A stretch of 64,000 nucleotides of DNA, taken from 58-81 sp012729145. Lineage in GTDB: Bacteria > Synergistota > Synergistia > Synergistales > Thermovirgaceae. The stretch spans positions 124,001-188,000 of the forward strand of contig JAXGIW010000003.1 of assembly GCA_040770625.1 (NCBI GenBank), written 5' to 3'. Positions 27,573 through 35,865 of this stretch are shown here, piece by piece. Numbering within the stretch: the stretch's first letter is position 1; every line of letters begins with the position of its first letter. The notes under the pieces are model-generated. The model was not told the origin of the DNA, searched no databases, and worked only from the letters and a program-made list of their open reading frames with translations. The position numbers and the translations under genes were made by a program.

Positions 27573-28966
27573 GAACACCTGGAGAGAGGACCATTGAAAC
27601 ATCTGGAGGCAAGTCCAGCCAGGCTCTCTGGGGAACGATACTCCTGGCTGCCTGGGGTGTCTCCCATTTCTATGAGAGGCCTATCTACCACGTCTTCCGT
27701 TTCCTCGACCTGTCCGTAAGGCATGACGACAGCGGCTATCTGCTGGCTGCGACCGCCGTCCTTGTAGTAATCAACGCTGCCAGGGCTCTGCTCCTTTACG
27801 AGGGGTGGTTCCTGGTAGGCAACGGTGTCGCCGAGGCCACTGGTCACAGATCGGTGGGGCGCATCCTCCCCCTGGTCGGTATACCGGTATGCTACCAGGC
27901 CGTGGCCGTCTTCGACTTTCCGTCCATCCCCCATTTCGGAATGCCGGCGGTGCTTGGCCTGGCCAGCGTCCTGTTGGTCCAGTATCTTACCCGGGGCGTG
28001 ACCAGATGGATCAACCGCGCCGTAGCGCTTGTCCCCCTCCTGGTATCTTTCCAGTGGCTTGACGTCATTCCTTCCCTTACAAGATACGGATTCGGCTGGG
28101 GAGAGATCTCCATGGCGATCAAGCAGATCGCGGAGCTGCCGAACAAGACCCTCGTCCTGGACCTGGTGGGGGTTACTTTCTTCCTGTTCCTCTTTGCGGG
28201 AGCGCTTCTCACCATAGAGCTTCTTGTAAGCTACGAGAGACAGCTGGAACAGTTCCGGCGTTTCAGGACCCAGGAGAGAGAGCTTTACTCGCTCAGGGAG
28301 CAGCAGCTCCAGTCCAGGGCGGTCAAGGAAATGCAGAACCTTGTTCACGACCTGAGGCGCCCCCTTACGACCATAGTCGGCCTTTCGGACGTGATCTTTG
28401 AGGAGGGATCCGATAAATCCCGCAGGCACGCCTCGGTGATACTGAAGGCATCCAGGTCCATGGACCAGATGATCTCCGAGATCCTCGACGCCGCCTCGGC
28501 CCGTACCGTGACCGTCTCCGCCCTGGTGGATTACTCCCTGAGCCAGGTAAGCCCAATGGATTGGAGCCCCTCTATTGAGGCGGACATCCCCCACGAATGC
28601 GGCGAGGTCCTCCTGAACGTCAACGCCGTAAGGCTCTCCAGGGCCCTGGCGAACCTTCTCGACAATGCGGCCAGGGCTTCATCCCCATCACCGGAGGGGG
28701 CGAGGATCCGCCTGACCGCAAGAAAATCACGGGACAGCGTCGAGATATCAGTTGAAGACAACGGTCCGGGTTTCAAACAGAGACCGAAGGCACACCGTTC
28801 AGGATGGGGTTCCACCGGACTGGGTCTGGTTTTCGTTCAGGAGGTGCTCAGAGACCACGGAGGCAAGGTGACATTCGGGAAAAGCTCCCTGGGCGGGGCT
28901 TCGGTTACCCTTTCCCTGCAACTGTACGGATGCGGGGGGGAAGATAAGGAGAGTGCCAGGGATTGA
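27569..28966 (+). CDS. Sensor histidine kinase with multi-helix membrane domain
   Basis: A 465-residue kinase. About six hydrophobic segments fill residues 20-220, followed by a coiled-coil-like linker. The phosphoacceptor H260 lies in NLVHDLRRPLTTIVGLS, N366 in RALANLLDNAARAS, and G boxes in EDNGPGF and STGLGLVFV. The ATG overlaps the pgsW stop (ATGA). No periplasmic sensor domain is evident, so the signal is probably sensed in the membrane. It is transcribed with capB-capC-pgsW and pairs with the next gene. Confidence 0.9.
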   Translation: MRTPGERTIETSGGKSSQALWGTILLAAWGVSHFYERPIYHVFRFLDLSVRHDDSGYLLAATAVLVVINAARALLLYEGWFLVGNGVAEATGHRSVGRILPLVGIPVCYQAVAVFDFPSIPHFGMPAVLGLASVLLVQYLTRGVTRWINRAVALVPLLVSFQWLDVIPSLTRYGFGWGEISMAIKQIAELPNKTLVLDLVGVTFFLFLFAGALLTIELLVSYERQLEQFRRFRTQERELYSLREQQLQSRAVKEMQNLVHDLRRPLTTIVGLSDVIFEEGSDKSRRHASVILKASRSMDQMISEILDAASARTVTVSALVDYSLSQVSPMDWSPSIEADIPHECGEVLLNVNAVRLSRALANLLDNAARASSPSPEGARIRLTARKSRDSVEISVEDNGPGFKQRPKAHRSGWGSTGLGLVFVQEVLRDHGGKVTFGKSSLGGASVTLSLQLYGCGGEDKESARD

Positions 28967-29601
28967 CAATTTTTCTGGGGGCAGTAGATGACGATACGGG
29001 CATCCTCTACACGCTGGAGGCCATGGCCTCCCTGCAGGGATGGGAGATGAAGACGACAACCAGAGCCGGGGAAGCGCTCGACTGGATCAGGAAAGACCTG
29101 GTGGACATGCTGCTCGTTGACTTCCACATGCCGGGAATGAGCGGCCTGGAAGTGATCAGGGAGGCCAGGAAGATCTCCTCAGAAACGGTCCTGCTGGTTC
29201 TTACCGTCGAGGAGTCACCAGAACTTGCGGAGAGCCTTCACATGGCAGGAGCTGACGACTTCATCACCAAACCTCTCAGGCTGGCGGATTTCACTTCCCG
29301 GATAGCCCTTCATGCAGAGTTGGGCAGATACCGTCGAGAGGGGCGTCGGGACCATCCCCGGAAGGGTCTTTCCGAGGTCATTGCAAGAAAGGTCCTTGAA
29401 ATTGTAAGCAGCGGCGGAAACCCTACCGATGTCAGAACTGTTGCGGAAAAGGCAGGCATCTCCTACCCTTCGGCTCATCGATACCTGGAGTTCCTCGTCT
29501 CCAAGGGAAGCATCGCCAAAAAAAGCCTGAACGTGGACGGCAGACCGGGAAGGCCCCGGTCCATCTATCATCTGCCCTTGAAGGACGCGCCCCGTGAGTG
29601 A
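28963..29601 (+). CDS. Response regulator with C-terminal helix-turn-helix (CitB/DcuR-like)
   Basis: Receiver domain with phosphoacceptor D53 in LLVDFHMPG, the acidic pair at DD9-10 and the lysine in FITKPLR. The output domain contains VRTVAEKAGISYPSAHRYLEFLV followed by GRPGRPRSIYHL, the winged-helix arrangement of the CitB-type regulators that control organic-acid transport. The start is TTG 28963, overlapping the kinase stop. Partner of the preceding kinase; target promoters are not known. Confidence 0.88.
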   Translation: MTIFLGAVDDDTGILYTLEAMASLQGWEMKTTTRAGEALDWIRKDLVDMLLVDFHMPGMSGLEVIREARKISSETVLLVLTVEESPELAESLHMAGADDFITKPLRLADFTSRIALHAELGRYRREGRRDHPRKGLSEVIARKVLEIVSSGGNPTDVRTVAEKAGISYPSAHRYLEFLVSKGSIAKKSLNVDGRPGRPRSIYHLPLKDAPRE

Positions 29602-30868
29602 CCTCTCCGGATACCTGGGATCCCTGAAAGGGTGCAGGATACTGGGGATCAATCCACCGGTGAGAGATTTTGCCTTCTTCGACCTCTGGGCCAAACCCCT
29701 GGGGCTTCTCTATCTTCTCGGTGCCCTGAGGGAACAGCAGAACCACGTAAGCCTCATCGACTGCATAAGTGATTCGTCCTCCGCCGACAGGAGATACGGA
29801 AGAAAAACCCCCGAAAGGGTTGAGATCCCAAAACCGGACGCCTACCGGGGGATCCCGAGACGTTACTGGCACTTCGGACTTACCCGGGAGGAGCTGGCCT
29901 CAAGGATCATCTCACAACCCCGCCCTGACCTGGTCCTGGTCACATCCTCGATGACCTACTGGTACAAGGGTGTCTTCTGGTGCATAGAGCAGCTACGCAA
30001 GATCCTTCCCGGCGTACCGGTGATCCTCGGGGGGGTCTATCCGGTCCTCTGCCCGGACCACGCCCTCCTCTCCGGCGCGGATGAGATCCAGACAGTACCT
30101 ATGCCTTTGCCAGGATCCATGCCGGCAATGGACCTTTACCGCCGGCTGTCCTACGGCGTAGCCGTAACATCCACGGGGTGTCCGCGAAGATGCTCCTACT
30201 GCGCCTCTTCCCTTCTGTGGCCTTCGTTCATCCAGAGAGATCCCCTGAACCTGATGGCAGAGATAGACCTCCAGGTCGACCTTGGGGCCGCCGACCTGGC
30301 TTTCTACGACGATGCCCTTCTTATCGGAAAGGAAGATCATTTCTACCCGATCTGCGAAGAACTAACCGCCCGTCACCCCGGACTCAGGCTCCATACCCCT
30401 AACGGGCTTCACGTACGTGAGATCGATCACACCTGTGCATCCACTCTTTTCCGTACCGGGTTCAGAACCATCCGCCTCAGCCTGGAGGGCATCGACACCG
30501 CCAATCGCCAGGCGGGGGCCCGGAAGACCTCCCCCGGGGATTACTCGGCAGCAGTGGCCAACCTCCTGGAGGCTGGTTTCAGACCAGACCAGGTGGAGAC
30601 CTATGTCCTGGCGGGGCTCCCGGGCCAGAGAGCATGCGATGTCGCAAGTTCGATCGGTTTCGTCCGTTCCATGGGGGCAAGGGCGAAACTGGCCCAGTTC
30701 TCACCCATCCCCGGGACCCCTCTCTTCGACGAGGTCGTCCGGACGCACCCCGAGGTCCAGGAAGAACCGCTCCTTCAGAACAACACCTTCTACTCCCCCT
30801 GCGTGTCCGGAGAGATCACACCCGAGGAGCTTCAGTCCCTCAAGGATATGGCAAGAACCCCTGGTTGA
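29594..30868 (+). CDS. Radical SAM protein with N-terminal cobalamin-binding-like domain
   Basis: A 424-residue enzyme. The N-terminal half is a Rossmann-like domain (ILGINPPV, DLVLVTSSMTYWYKG, VPVILGGVYP) as in B12-binding radical SAM proteins, but the cobalamin-ligating DxHxxG motif is not visible. The iron-sulfur cysteines are C196, C200 and C203 in TGCPRRCSYCAS. HPGLRLHTPNGLH and RLSLEG follow as the barrel. The GTG start overlaps the response regulator by 8 bp. As the last gene of an overlapping six-gene set, it may modify the product of the CapB/CapC system. Confidence 0.85.
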   Translation: MSDLSGYLGSLKGCRILGINPPVRDFAFFDLWAKPLGLLYLLGALREQQNHVSLIDCISDSSSADRRYGRKTPERVEIPKPDAYRGIPRRYWHFGLTREELASRIISQPRPDLVLVTSSMTYWYKGVFWCIEQLRKILPGVPVILGGVYPVLCPDHALLSGADEIQTVPMPLPGSMPAMDLYRRLSYGVAVTSTGCPRRCSYCASSLLWPSFIQRDPLNLMAEIDLQVDLGAADLAFYDDALLIGKEDHFYPICEELTARHPGLRLHTPNGLHVREIDHTCASTLFRTGFRTIRLSLEGIDTANRQAGARKTSPGDYSAAVANLLEAGFRPDQVETYVLAGLPGQRACDVASSIGFVRSMGARAKLAQFSPIPGTPLFDEVVRTHPEVQEEPLLQNNTFYSPCVSGEITPEELQSLKDMARTPG

Positions 30869-30895
30869 CACTTTTTCGACCTCTTGTGCTAAACT
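30865..30895 (+). promoter_or_regulatory. Candidate promoter of the MFS gene
   Basis: TTGACA (30865-30870) and an extended -10, TGcTAAACT (TAAACT at 30890-30895), are spaced by 19 nt. The -35 box overlaps the radical SAM stop codon. Confidence 0.5.
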
Positions 30896-30936
30896 GCTTC
30901 AGATCCGTTTGCATGCATGAAGAAGGAGCCTTGTTC

Positions 30937-32085
30937 ATGAACTCGTTTCAAGCATTGACTGCCAAATTCTTTACCGGCAACTTTGCGATAATGGCCTTCG
31001 GAGATCTTTACTTCATCCTCGCCCTGTACCTGCAGGATATGGGGATCACAGACCCCAGGACCCTGGGGTGGATCCTGGGGATCTATTTTGCTGCTTCAAC
31101 GGTCACCCGGCCGTTCTCGGGCTTCATAATTGAAAAATTCTCCTTCAGGCGGGTAATGCTGACGGCATCGCTGCTATGCCTTGCCAGCGGAGCCGGCGTT
31201 GCCCTTGCCGGTACCTCGGTCTCCCTGATCCTGGTCTTCCGGGCCCTGACGGGTTTCTCATCGAGCCTTTTCCTGGTGGGGCTTACCACCTACCAGGCCC
31301 TTGTGGTCCCCGAAGAGATAAGGGGTTCTTCCTTCACCCTTGCCAGCGCCGGTACCATCGCCCCCCTCATCGCGATCCTCCCCGTCGCGGAGTGGCTTCT
31401 GAGGAACGGGCACAAGTTCATCTACATATGGTCGCCCCTCCTCCCGGCCATTCTCTGCCTGACCGTCGCTGCCGCCATACCGCCCGCCGATGACCTGGCC
31501 CTGAAAAAGGGCAACTGGGGGACCTACTCGGAGATATTTCGCATAAAAGCATCGAGGACACTTCTAACGTCGGTAGTCCTCTTCGCCATGACAGACGCGG
31601 TCATAATCTCCATGGCCGGCCTTGCCATGGAGAGGGGCGTGCTCGCATCCTCGTTCATCTCGTCCCAGGCTTTCACCGGCCTTATGGTCAGGCTGTTCGG
31701 CTACAGGCTTATGGACCGCCTGCCCAGAAGCAGGCTGGCCGCCCTGTGCTTCTCCGTAACGGCATTCGGCTCCGTGGCGATCACCTTCGTCAACTCCAAC
31801 GGGGGGATGATCTTCTGGGGTATTGTCTACGGAATAGCAATGGGGTACGGGTTCCCCCTCCACCTGTCTCTTATCGGCGACGCCGTCCCGGAAAGGCTCA
31901 GACCCAAGGGGACCTCCCTGGTATGGTTCGTAATGGCGGGATGCTACTTCATCTCACCCGTTCTGACAGGCTTCATCGCAAGATGGCTGAACTTCTCATG
32001 GGCCTTCAGGATAATATGCGGCACGATCATCCTCTGTGCTCCCCTGATGCACAGGGAGTTCAAGAGGTCCTTTGAGAGGGCATGA
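30937..32085 (+). CDS. MFS transporter
   Basis: Twelve-helix major facilitator of 382 residues. The loop between helices 2 and 3 reads FSGFIIEKFSFRR, the MFS A-like motif, and RALTGFSSSLFLVGLTTYQALVVPEEIRG spans helices 4-5. The ATG at 30937 is preceded by AAGGAG at 8 nt; the upstream ATG at 30913 lacks this. Substrate unknown. It has its own promoter and no tightly linked partner. Confidence 0.85.
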   Translation: MNSFQALTAKFFTGNFAIMAFGDLYFILALYLQDMGITDPRTLGWILGIYFAASTVTRPFSGFIIEKFSFRRVMLTASLLCLASGAGVALAGTSVSLILVFRALTGFSSSLFLVGLTTYQALVVPEEIRGSSFTLASAGTIAPLIAILPVAEWLLRNGHKFIYIWSPLLPAILCLTVAAAIPPADDLALKKGNWGTYSEIFRIKASRTLLTSVVLFAMTDAVIISMAGLAMERGVLASSFISSQAFTGLMVRLFGYRLMDRLPRSRLAALCFSVTAFGSVAITFVNSNGGMIFWGIVYGIAMGYGFPLHLSLIGDAVPERLRPKGTSLVWFVMAGCYFISPVLTGFIARWLNFSWAFRIICGTIILCAPLMHREFKRSFERA

Positions 32086-32147
32086 CCATGACATTCTTTA
32101 TTAACCATAACCCTTTTTGGTACGCACCTAACAGTTAAATAAATCTT

Positions 32148-32177
32148 TTGACAACGGCCTTGTACATAAGCTATAAG
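32148..32177 (+). promoter_or_regulatory. Promoter of the TAXI-TRAP operon
   Basis: TTGACA (32148-32153) and TATAAG (32172-32177) are separated by 18 nt and lie about 50 nt before the binding-protein gene. The surrounding 60 bases are AT-rich compared with flanking genes. Confidence 0.65.
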
Positions 32178-32228
32178 ATATTTGCACCTTTCCTCACAAG
32201 GTGACTATCCTTAAGGGGGTTTCTCAGA

Positions 32229-33170
32229 ATGAGAAGAGGAGTGAAGATTCTGGTCCTTGCGATGGTGATGGCCGGCCTCGTGGCGGGAGCTGCATCGGCT
32301 GTTACGTTCATCAACATCGCCACGGGGAGCACCGGAGGTTCCTACTATCCTCTCGGTGCGGCAATGGCCAAGATCTGGGATGACAACATCGAGGGGATCA
32401 AGGCCAGCGCGCAGTCCACAGGCGGCACCGTCAACAATATCGAACTGATGGGCAGCGGAGAGGCCGAAGTGGCCTTCATGGACGGGCTTTACTATTACGC
32501 CTACCTGGGAATGGACAAATTCGAGGGTAACCCCCAGGACCATATAAGGGCCCTTGTCCCCCTCTACCCGGAGCCGACCCAGCTCATGGTCGCCAAGGGG
32601 AGCGGTATCAAGACCCTCCAGGACTTCAAGGGCAAGAGAGTCTCCATCGGGGCCGTTGCCAGCGGCACAGAGGTCACCGCCCGGCAGCTTCTCAGGCTTG
32701 CGGGGATCGACCCTGACAAGGATATCCAGGCCGAGAACCTCGGTGTTGGCGACACAGCCACCGCTTTCAGCGACAACAGGATCGACGCTGCGGTGATGGT
32801 AGGTTCCCTGGGAATGGCGGGCGTTATCGAGGCCACGACCCTGGGAGTCGTCGAGTTCATCGATGTCCCCGACGACATCCGCGACAAGGTCATCGCCGAG
32901 ACCCCCTACTGGGTACCCTTTAACATTCCGGCGAACTTCTACTCCAACCAGCCCAATGAAGTCAAGACTTACGCAAGCTGGAACATCCTTGCCATCCACA
33001 AGGATGTGGACGGCGAACTGGCCTACCAGATGACCAAGGCGCTGTTCGAGCACAAGGATGACCTCCTCGCCGTTCGTGCCACCATGCAGACCATGACCCC
33101 GGAGAACATCGAGTACATCCTTATTCCCATGCACTACGGCGCCAGAAGGTACTACGACGAAGTACTATAG
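32229..33170 (+). CDS. TAXI-family TRAP transporter solute-binding protein
   Basis: Periplasmic binding protein, 313 residues, signal peptide about 1-24 (ending GAASA). The TAXI hallmark is ATGSTGGSYYPLGAAMAKIW, followed by GSGEAEVAFMDGLYYYAY and KGKRVSIGAVASGTEVTARQLL. TAXI proteins often bind dicarboxylates or glutamate. It is the first gene of a two-gene operon with the fused permease, separated by a stable hairpin. The ATG at 32229 has AAGGGGG upstream. Confidence 0.93.
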   Translation: MRRGVKILVLAMVMAGLVAGAASAVTFINIATGSTGGSYYPLGAAMAKIWDDNIEGIKASAQSTGGTVNNIELMGSGEAEVAFMDGLYYYAYLGMDKFEGNPQDHIRALVPLYPEPTQLMVAKGSGIKTLQDFKGKRVSIGAVASGTEVTARQLLRLAGIDPDKDIQAENLGVGDTATAFSDNRIDAAVMVGSLGMAGVIEATTLGVVEFIDVPDDIRDKVIAETPYWVPFNIPANFYSNQPNEVKTYASWNILAIHKDVDGELAYQMTKALFEHKDDLLAVRATMQTMTPENIEYILIPMHYGARRYYDEVL

Positions 33171-33201
33171 GAGCACTACTCATTAAAGATATCTGACAAC
33201 A

Positions 33202-33233
33202 GGGCCCGGGCCGGGGAATCTGCCGCCCGGGCC
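33202..33233 (+). other. Stable intercistronic hairpin between TAXI binding protein and permease
   Basis: A perfect 10-bp GC stem (33202-33211 with 33224-33233) with a 12-nt loop and no T run. Such structures protect the upstream mRNA 3' end, allowing more binding protein than permease. Confidence 0.55.
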
Positions 33234-33254
33234 CTTATGAGAATGGGGTTTGAC

Positions 33255-35219
33255 ATGGACCAGGAAAAAACCACCCAGACACCACTGGTACAGGAGATCC
33301 AGGAGGAAGAACTCCAGAGTATCGTAGAGAAGTACGACATAGAGAGCCGATACAGAAGGCCCGCAGGCTTTTCCAAGATCGTCGTCTCCGTCTGGCTCAT
33401 AGCCATGTCCCTCTTTCACCTGTACACCGCGGGGATAGGCCTTCTGCCGACTTCGATCCACCGTGCCGTCCACCTTACCTTCGCAATCGTCGCCGTTTTT
33501 TTGCTCTACCCCGGGCGCAAGGGGCAGGACAAGACCAGGATACCCTGGTATGACTGGATCCTGGCTGCAACGGCAGGTTTAGGCACAGGATACATAGTCT
33601 TCTTCTTCAACGAGATCGCCCGGAGAGGAGCCCAGGTCCAGCCCCACGAGGTCTGGCTCGGCATCCTGACCATTGTGATGGTCCTTGAGGCAGGAAGAAG
33701 GGTTGCGGGCAAAGTCCTCCCATCTCTCAGCATCCTCTTCCTCCTCTACTGCTACTTCGGACGATACATGCCCTTCATGTTCATGCACCGGGGCTACTCC
33801 ATCAACCGGATAATCCAGCACATGTACCTGACCCAGGAGGGGATCTTCGGTGTTGCCCTCGGGGTATCGAGCACGTTCGTTTTCATGTTCATCCTCTTCG
33901 GCGCCTTTCTGGGCAAGAGCGGAGGGGCCAGATTCTTCAATGAACTGGCACTGGCAATTGCGGGGCACTCACCCGGAGGGCCTGCAAAGGTCGCCATCGT
34001 GGCCTCCGGACTTCTGGGGACTATCAACGGCTCCTCCGTTGCCAACGTGGCCACAACGGGAGCGTTCACTATACCGCTCATGAAAAAGGTGGGCTACAAG
34101 CCGGAGTTCGCAGGAGCCGTCGAGGCCTGCGCATCCACAGGAGGCCAGTTCATGCCTCCCATCATGGGGGCCGGGGCCTTCATAATGAGCGAATTCCTGG
34201 GGATCTCCTACCTCAGGATAGCGGCTGCCGCTATTATTCCTGCGGTACTCTACTACTCTGCCCTTTTCATAGCCGTACACCTCAGGGCCAGGCACAGGAA
34301 CCTGGAAGGGCTTTCGAAAGAAGTTCTCCCTGCCCTTAAGGATGTTCTTGTAAAGGACGGCCATCTTGTTGTCCCTCTGGTAGTAATTATCGGCATGCTA
34401 CTGAACAGGTTCACACCTCTGGCAGCGGCGTTCTGGGGGATAATCAGCGTAGTTGCCGTAAGCCTGCTCCGCAAACACACCCGGATGGGGATCAGGGAGA
34501 CCCTCGGGGCACTTGAAGAGGGTGCCCGGGGGGCCCTCGGTGTCGCCATAGCCTGTGCTCTCGTAGGGTTCATAGTAGGCACGTCCTCGTTGACGGCTCT
34601 CGGCCTGACTATCTCCAACAACATCATCGACATCTCGAAGGGGCTTCTGTTCCCCACACTGCTGCTTTCCATGGTGGCCTGCCTTATACTGGGCATGGGC
34701 CTTCCCACGACAGCAAACTACATTGTGACAAGCACGATGATCGCCCCTGCCCTGATAAAAATGGGCGTTCTGCCCCTTGCGGCACACCTCTTCGTCTTCT
34801 ACTTCGGGATAATGGCTGACCTGACCCCGCCGGTCTGCCTTGCCGCCTTCACCGGGGCCGGTATAGCGGGGGGGAACCCGAGCACAACAGGCTTTCAGGC
34901 CACCCGGATAGCCCTTGTGGCATACCTTATCCCTTACACCTTTATCTATACGCCCGTTATACTGCTTGAAAATGCGACCTGGATCCCCCTGGCCATCATT
35001 ATCGTCGCATCCCTGGCCGGAGTTATGGGCCTGGCTGCCGCCCTCCAGGGGTGGATGTTCGACAAGCTCAACGTTCCTGTAAGGGCTATTCTCCTTGCCG
35101 CTTCATTTGCGGCTTTCCTGCCTGATTACCGCCTCAAGGTCATCTCCGCGCTCTTCATCGCTGCAACGCTGGTCGCGCTCAAGTTTATGAACGGCCGGAG
35201 AACATCCTCGGCAGTCTAG
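33255..35219 (+). CDS. TRAP transporter fused permease subunit (DctQM-like)
   Basis: Membrane protein of about 654 residues that carries the small four-helix DctQ-like part (about 45-140) fused to the large DctM part. Characteristic stretches are LLGTINGSSVANVATTGAFTIPLM, GGQFMPPIMGAGAFIM and GLPTTANYIVTSTM. With the TAXI protein it forms a sodium-driven uptake system for an organic acid or amino acid. An in-frame ATG 18 bp further upstream, at the hairpin edge, is the alternative start; neither has a strong ribosome site. Confidence 0.93.
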   Translation: MDQEKTTQTPLVQEIQEEELQSIVEKYDIESRYRRPAGFSKIVVSVWLIAMSLFHLYTAGIGLLPTSIHRAVHLTFAIVAVFLLYPGRKGQDKTRIPWYDWILAATAGLGTGYIVFFFNEIARRGAQVQPHEVWLGILTIVMVLEAGRRVAGKVLPSLSILFLLYCYFGRYMPFMFMHRGYSINRIIQHMYLTQEGIFGVALGVSSTFVFMFILFGAFLGKSGGARFFNELALAIAGHSPGGPAKVAIVASGLLGTINGSSVANVATTGAFTIPLMKKVGYKPEFAGAVEACASTGGQFMPPIMGAGAFIMSEFLGISYLRIAAAAIIPAVLYYSALFIAVHLRARHRNLEGLSKEVLPALKDVLVKDGHLVVPLVVIIGMLLNRFTPLAAAFWGIISVVAVSLLRKHTRMGIRETLGALEEGARGALGVAIACALVGFIVGTSSLTALGLTISNNIIDISKGLLFPTLLLSMVACLILGMGLPTTANYIVTSTMIAPALIKMGVLPLAAHLFVFYFGIMADLTPPVCLAAFTGAGIAGGNPSTTGFQATRIALVAYLIPYTFIYTPVILLENATWIPLAIIIVASLAGVMGLAAALQGWMFDKLNVPVRAILLAASFAAFLPDYRLKVISALFIAATLVALKFMNGRRTSSAV

Positions 35220-35236
35220 GCGAATTTACAGGAACA

Positions 35237-35276
35237 GCAAATGGGGGAGGCGGTGATCACCGCCTCCCCCATTTGC
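35237..35276. terminator. Bidirectional hairpin between the TRAP permease and mscL
   Basis: A perfect 20-bp inverted repeat with no loop (35237-35276) lies between two convergent genes. No T tract follows on either side; a factor-independent stop is still likely from stem strength. Confidence 0.7.
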
Positions 35277-35310
35277 CGGTTGCCTTTCACAAGTTGAAGG
35301 AAAGTGTCCC

Positions 35311-35760
35311 TCAGGAAAGCTCCGAGGTACAGAAAGGACAGCGGGTAGCCTTTATAGGGACCGCCGAGAGACAGAAGGGACAATCCTTCGTGGTCGGCTC
35401 CTCCTGTGGAGCCTCCTCCTGACGTTTCATGGCGTTAATCCCCCTGATAACGAAAAACACCGCAAGGGCTACGATCAGAAAACTGATCACGGAGTTAATG
35501 AAGACCCCGTAACCGATCGTCACCGCTCCTGCCTCCTGGGCGCTGGCAAGGGTCGCGTAGGGCCCCGGTGTTGCCCCTTCCTTAAGGGTCAGGAAGAGGT
35601 CCGAAAAATCCACACCGCCGAACATGAGCCCTATGGGCGGCATTAGTATATCGGTTACGAGGCTCTTCACTATCGTGCCGAAGGCGCTGCCGATGATTAT
35701 CCCGACCGCCATATCGACCACGTTGCCCCTCATTGCGAATTCCCTGAATTCCTTGAACAT
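35311..35760 (-). CDS. mscL: Large-conductance mechanosensitive channel with C-terminal zinc ribbon
   Basis: Pressure-release channel, 149 residues. The first helix region MFKEFREFAMRGNVVDMAVGIIIG and the second helix YGVFINSVISFLIVALAVFFVIRGIN are typical. Beyond the usual C-terminal helix it continues with a CPFC...RCPFC pair of CxxC motifs (KDCPFCLSAVPIKATRCPFC), a small zinc-ribbon tail. Such tails occur in some bacterial MscL proteins but not in the E. coli one. ATG 35760 follows GGAGGAGAAGG. Confidence 0.94.
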   Translation of the reverse strand: MFKEFREFAMRGNVVDMAVGIIIGSAFGTIVKSLVTDILMPPIGLMFGGVDFSDLFLTLKEGATPGPYATLASAQEAGAVTIGYGVFINSVISFLIVALAVFFVIRGINAMKRQEEAPQEEPTTKDCPFCLSAVPIKATRCPFCTSELS

Positions 35761-35865
35761 GAGACCTTCTCCTCCCGCATTGGGTTGTATTCCTGAGCCT
35801 CACGGATACGGTTCCACTCTGTATCAGCAACATCAAGCCTTCCTGGACGCTCGCTCTCTTTCGCC

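Noticed and set aside
26681..28594. 637-codon open frame on the minus strand opposite pgsW and the histidine kinase
   Set aside because: It is antisense to two well-supported genes with known domains; the composition (many R, G, P, H) is that of a shadow frame in GC-rich DNA, with no recognisable motif or ribosome site.
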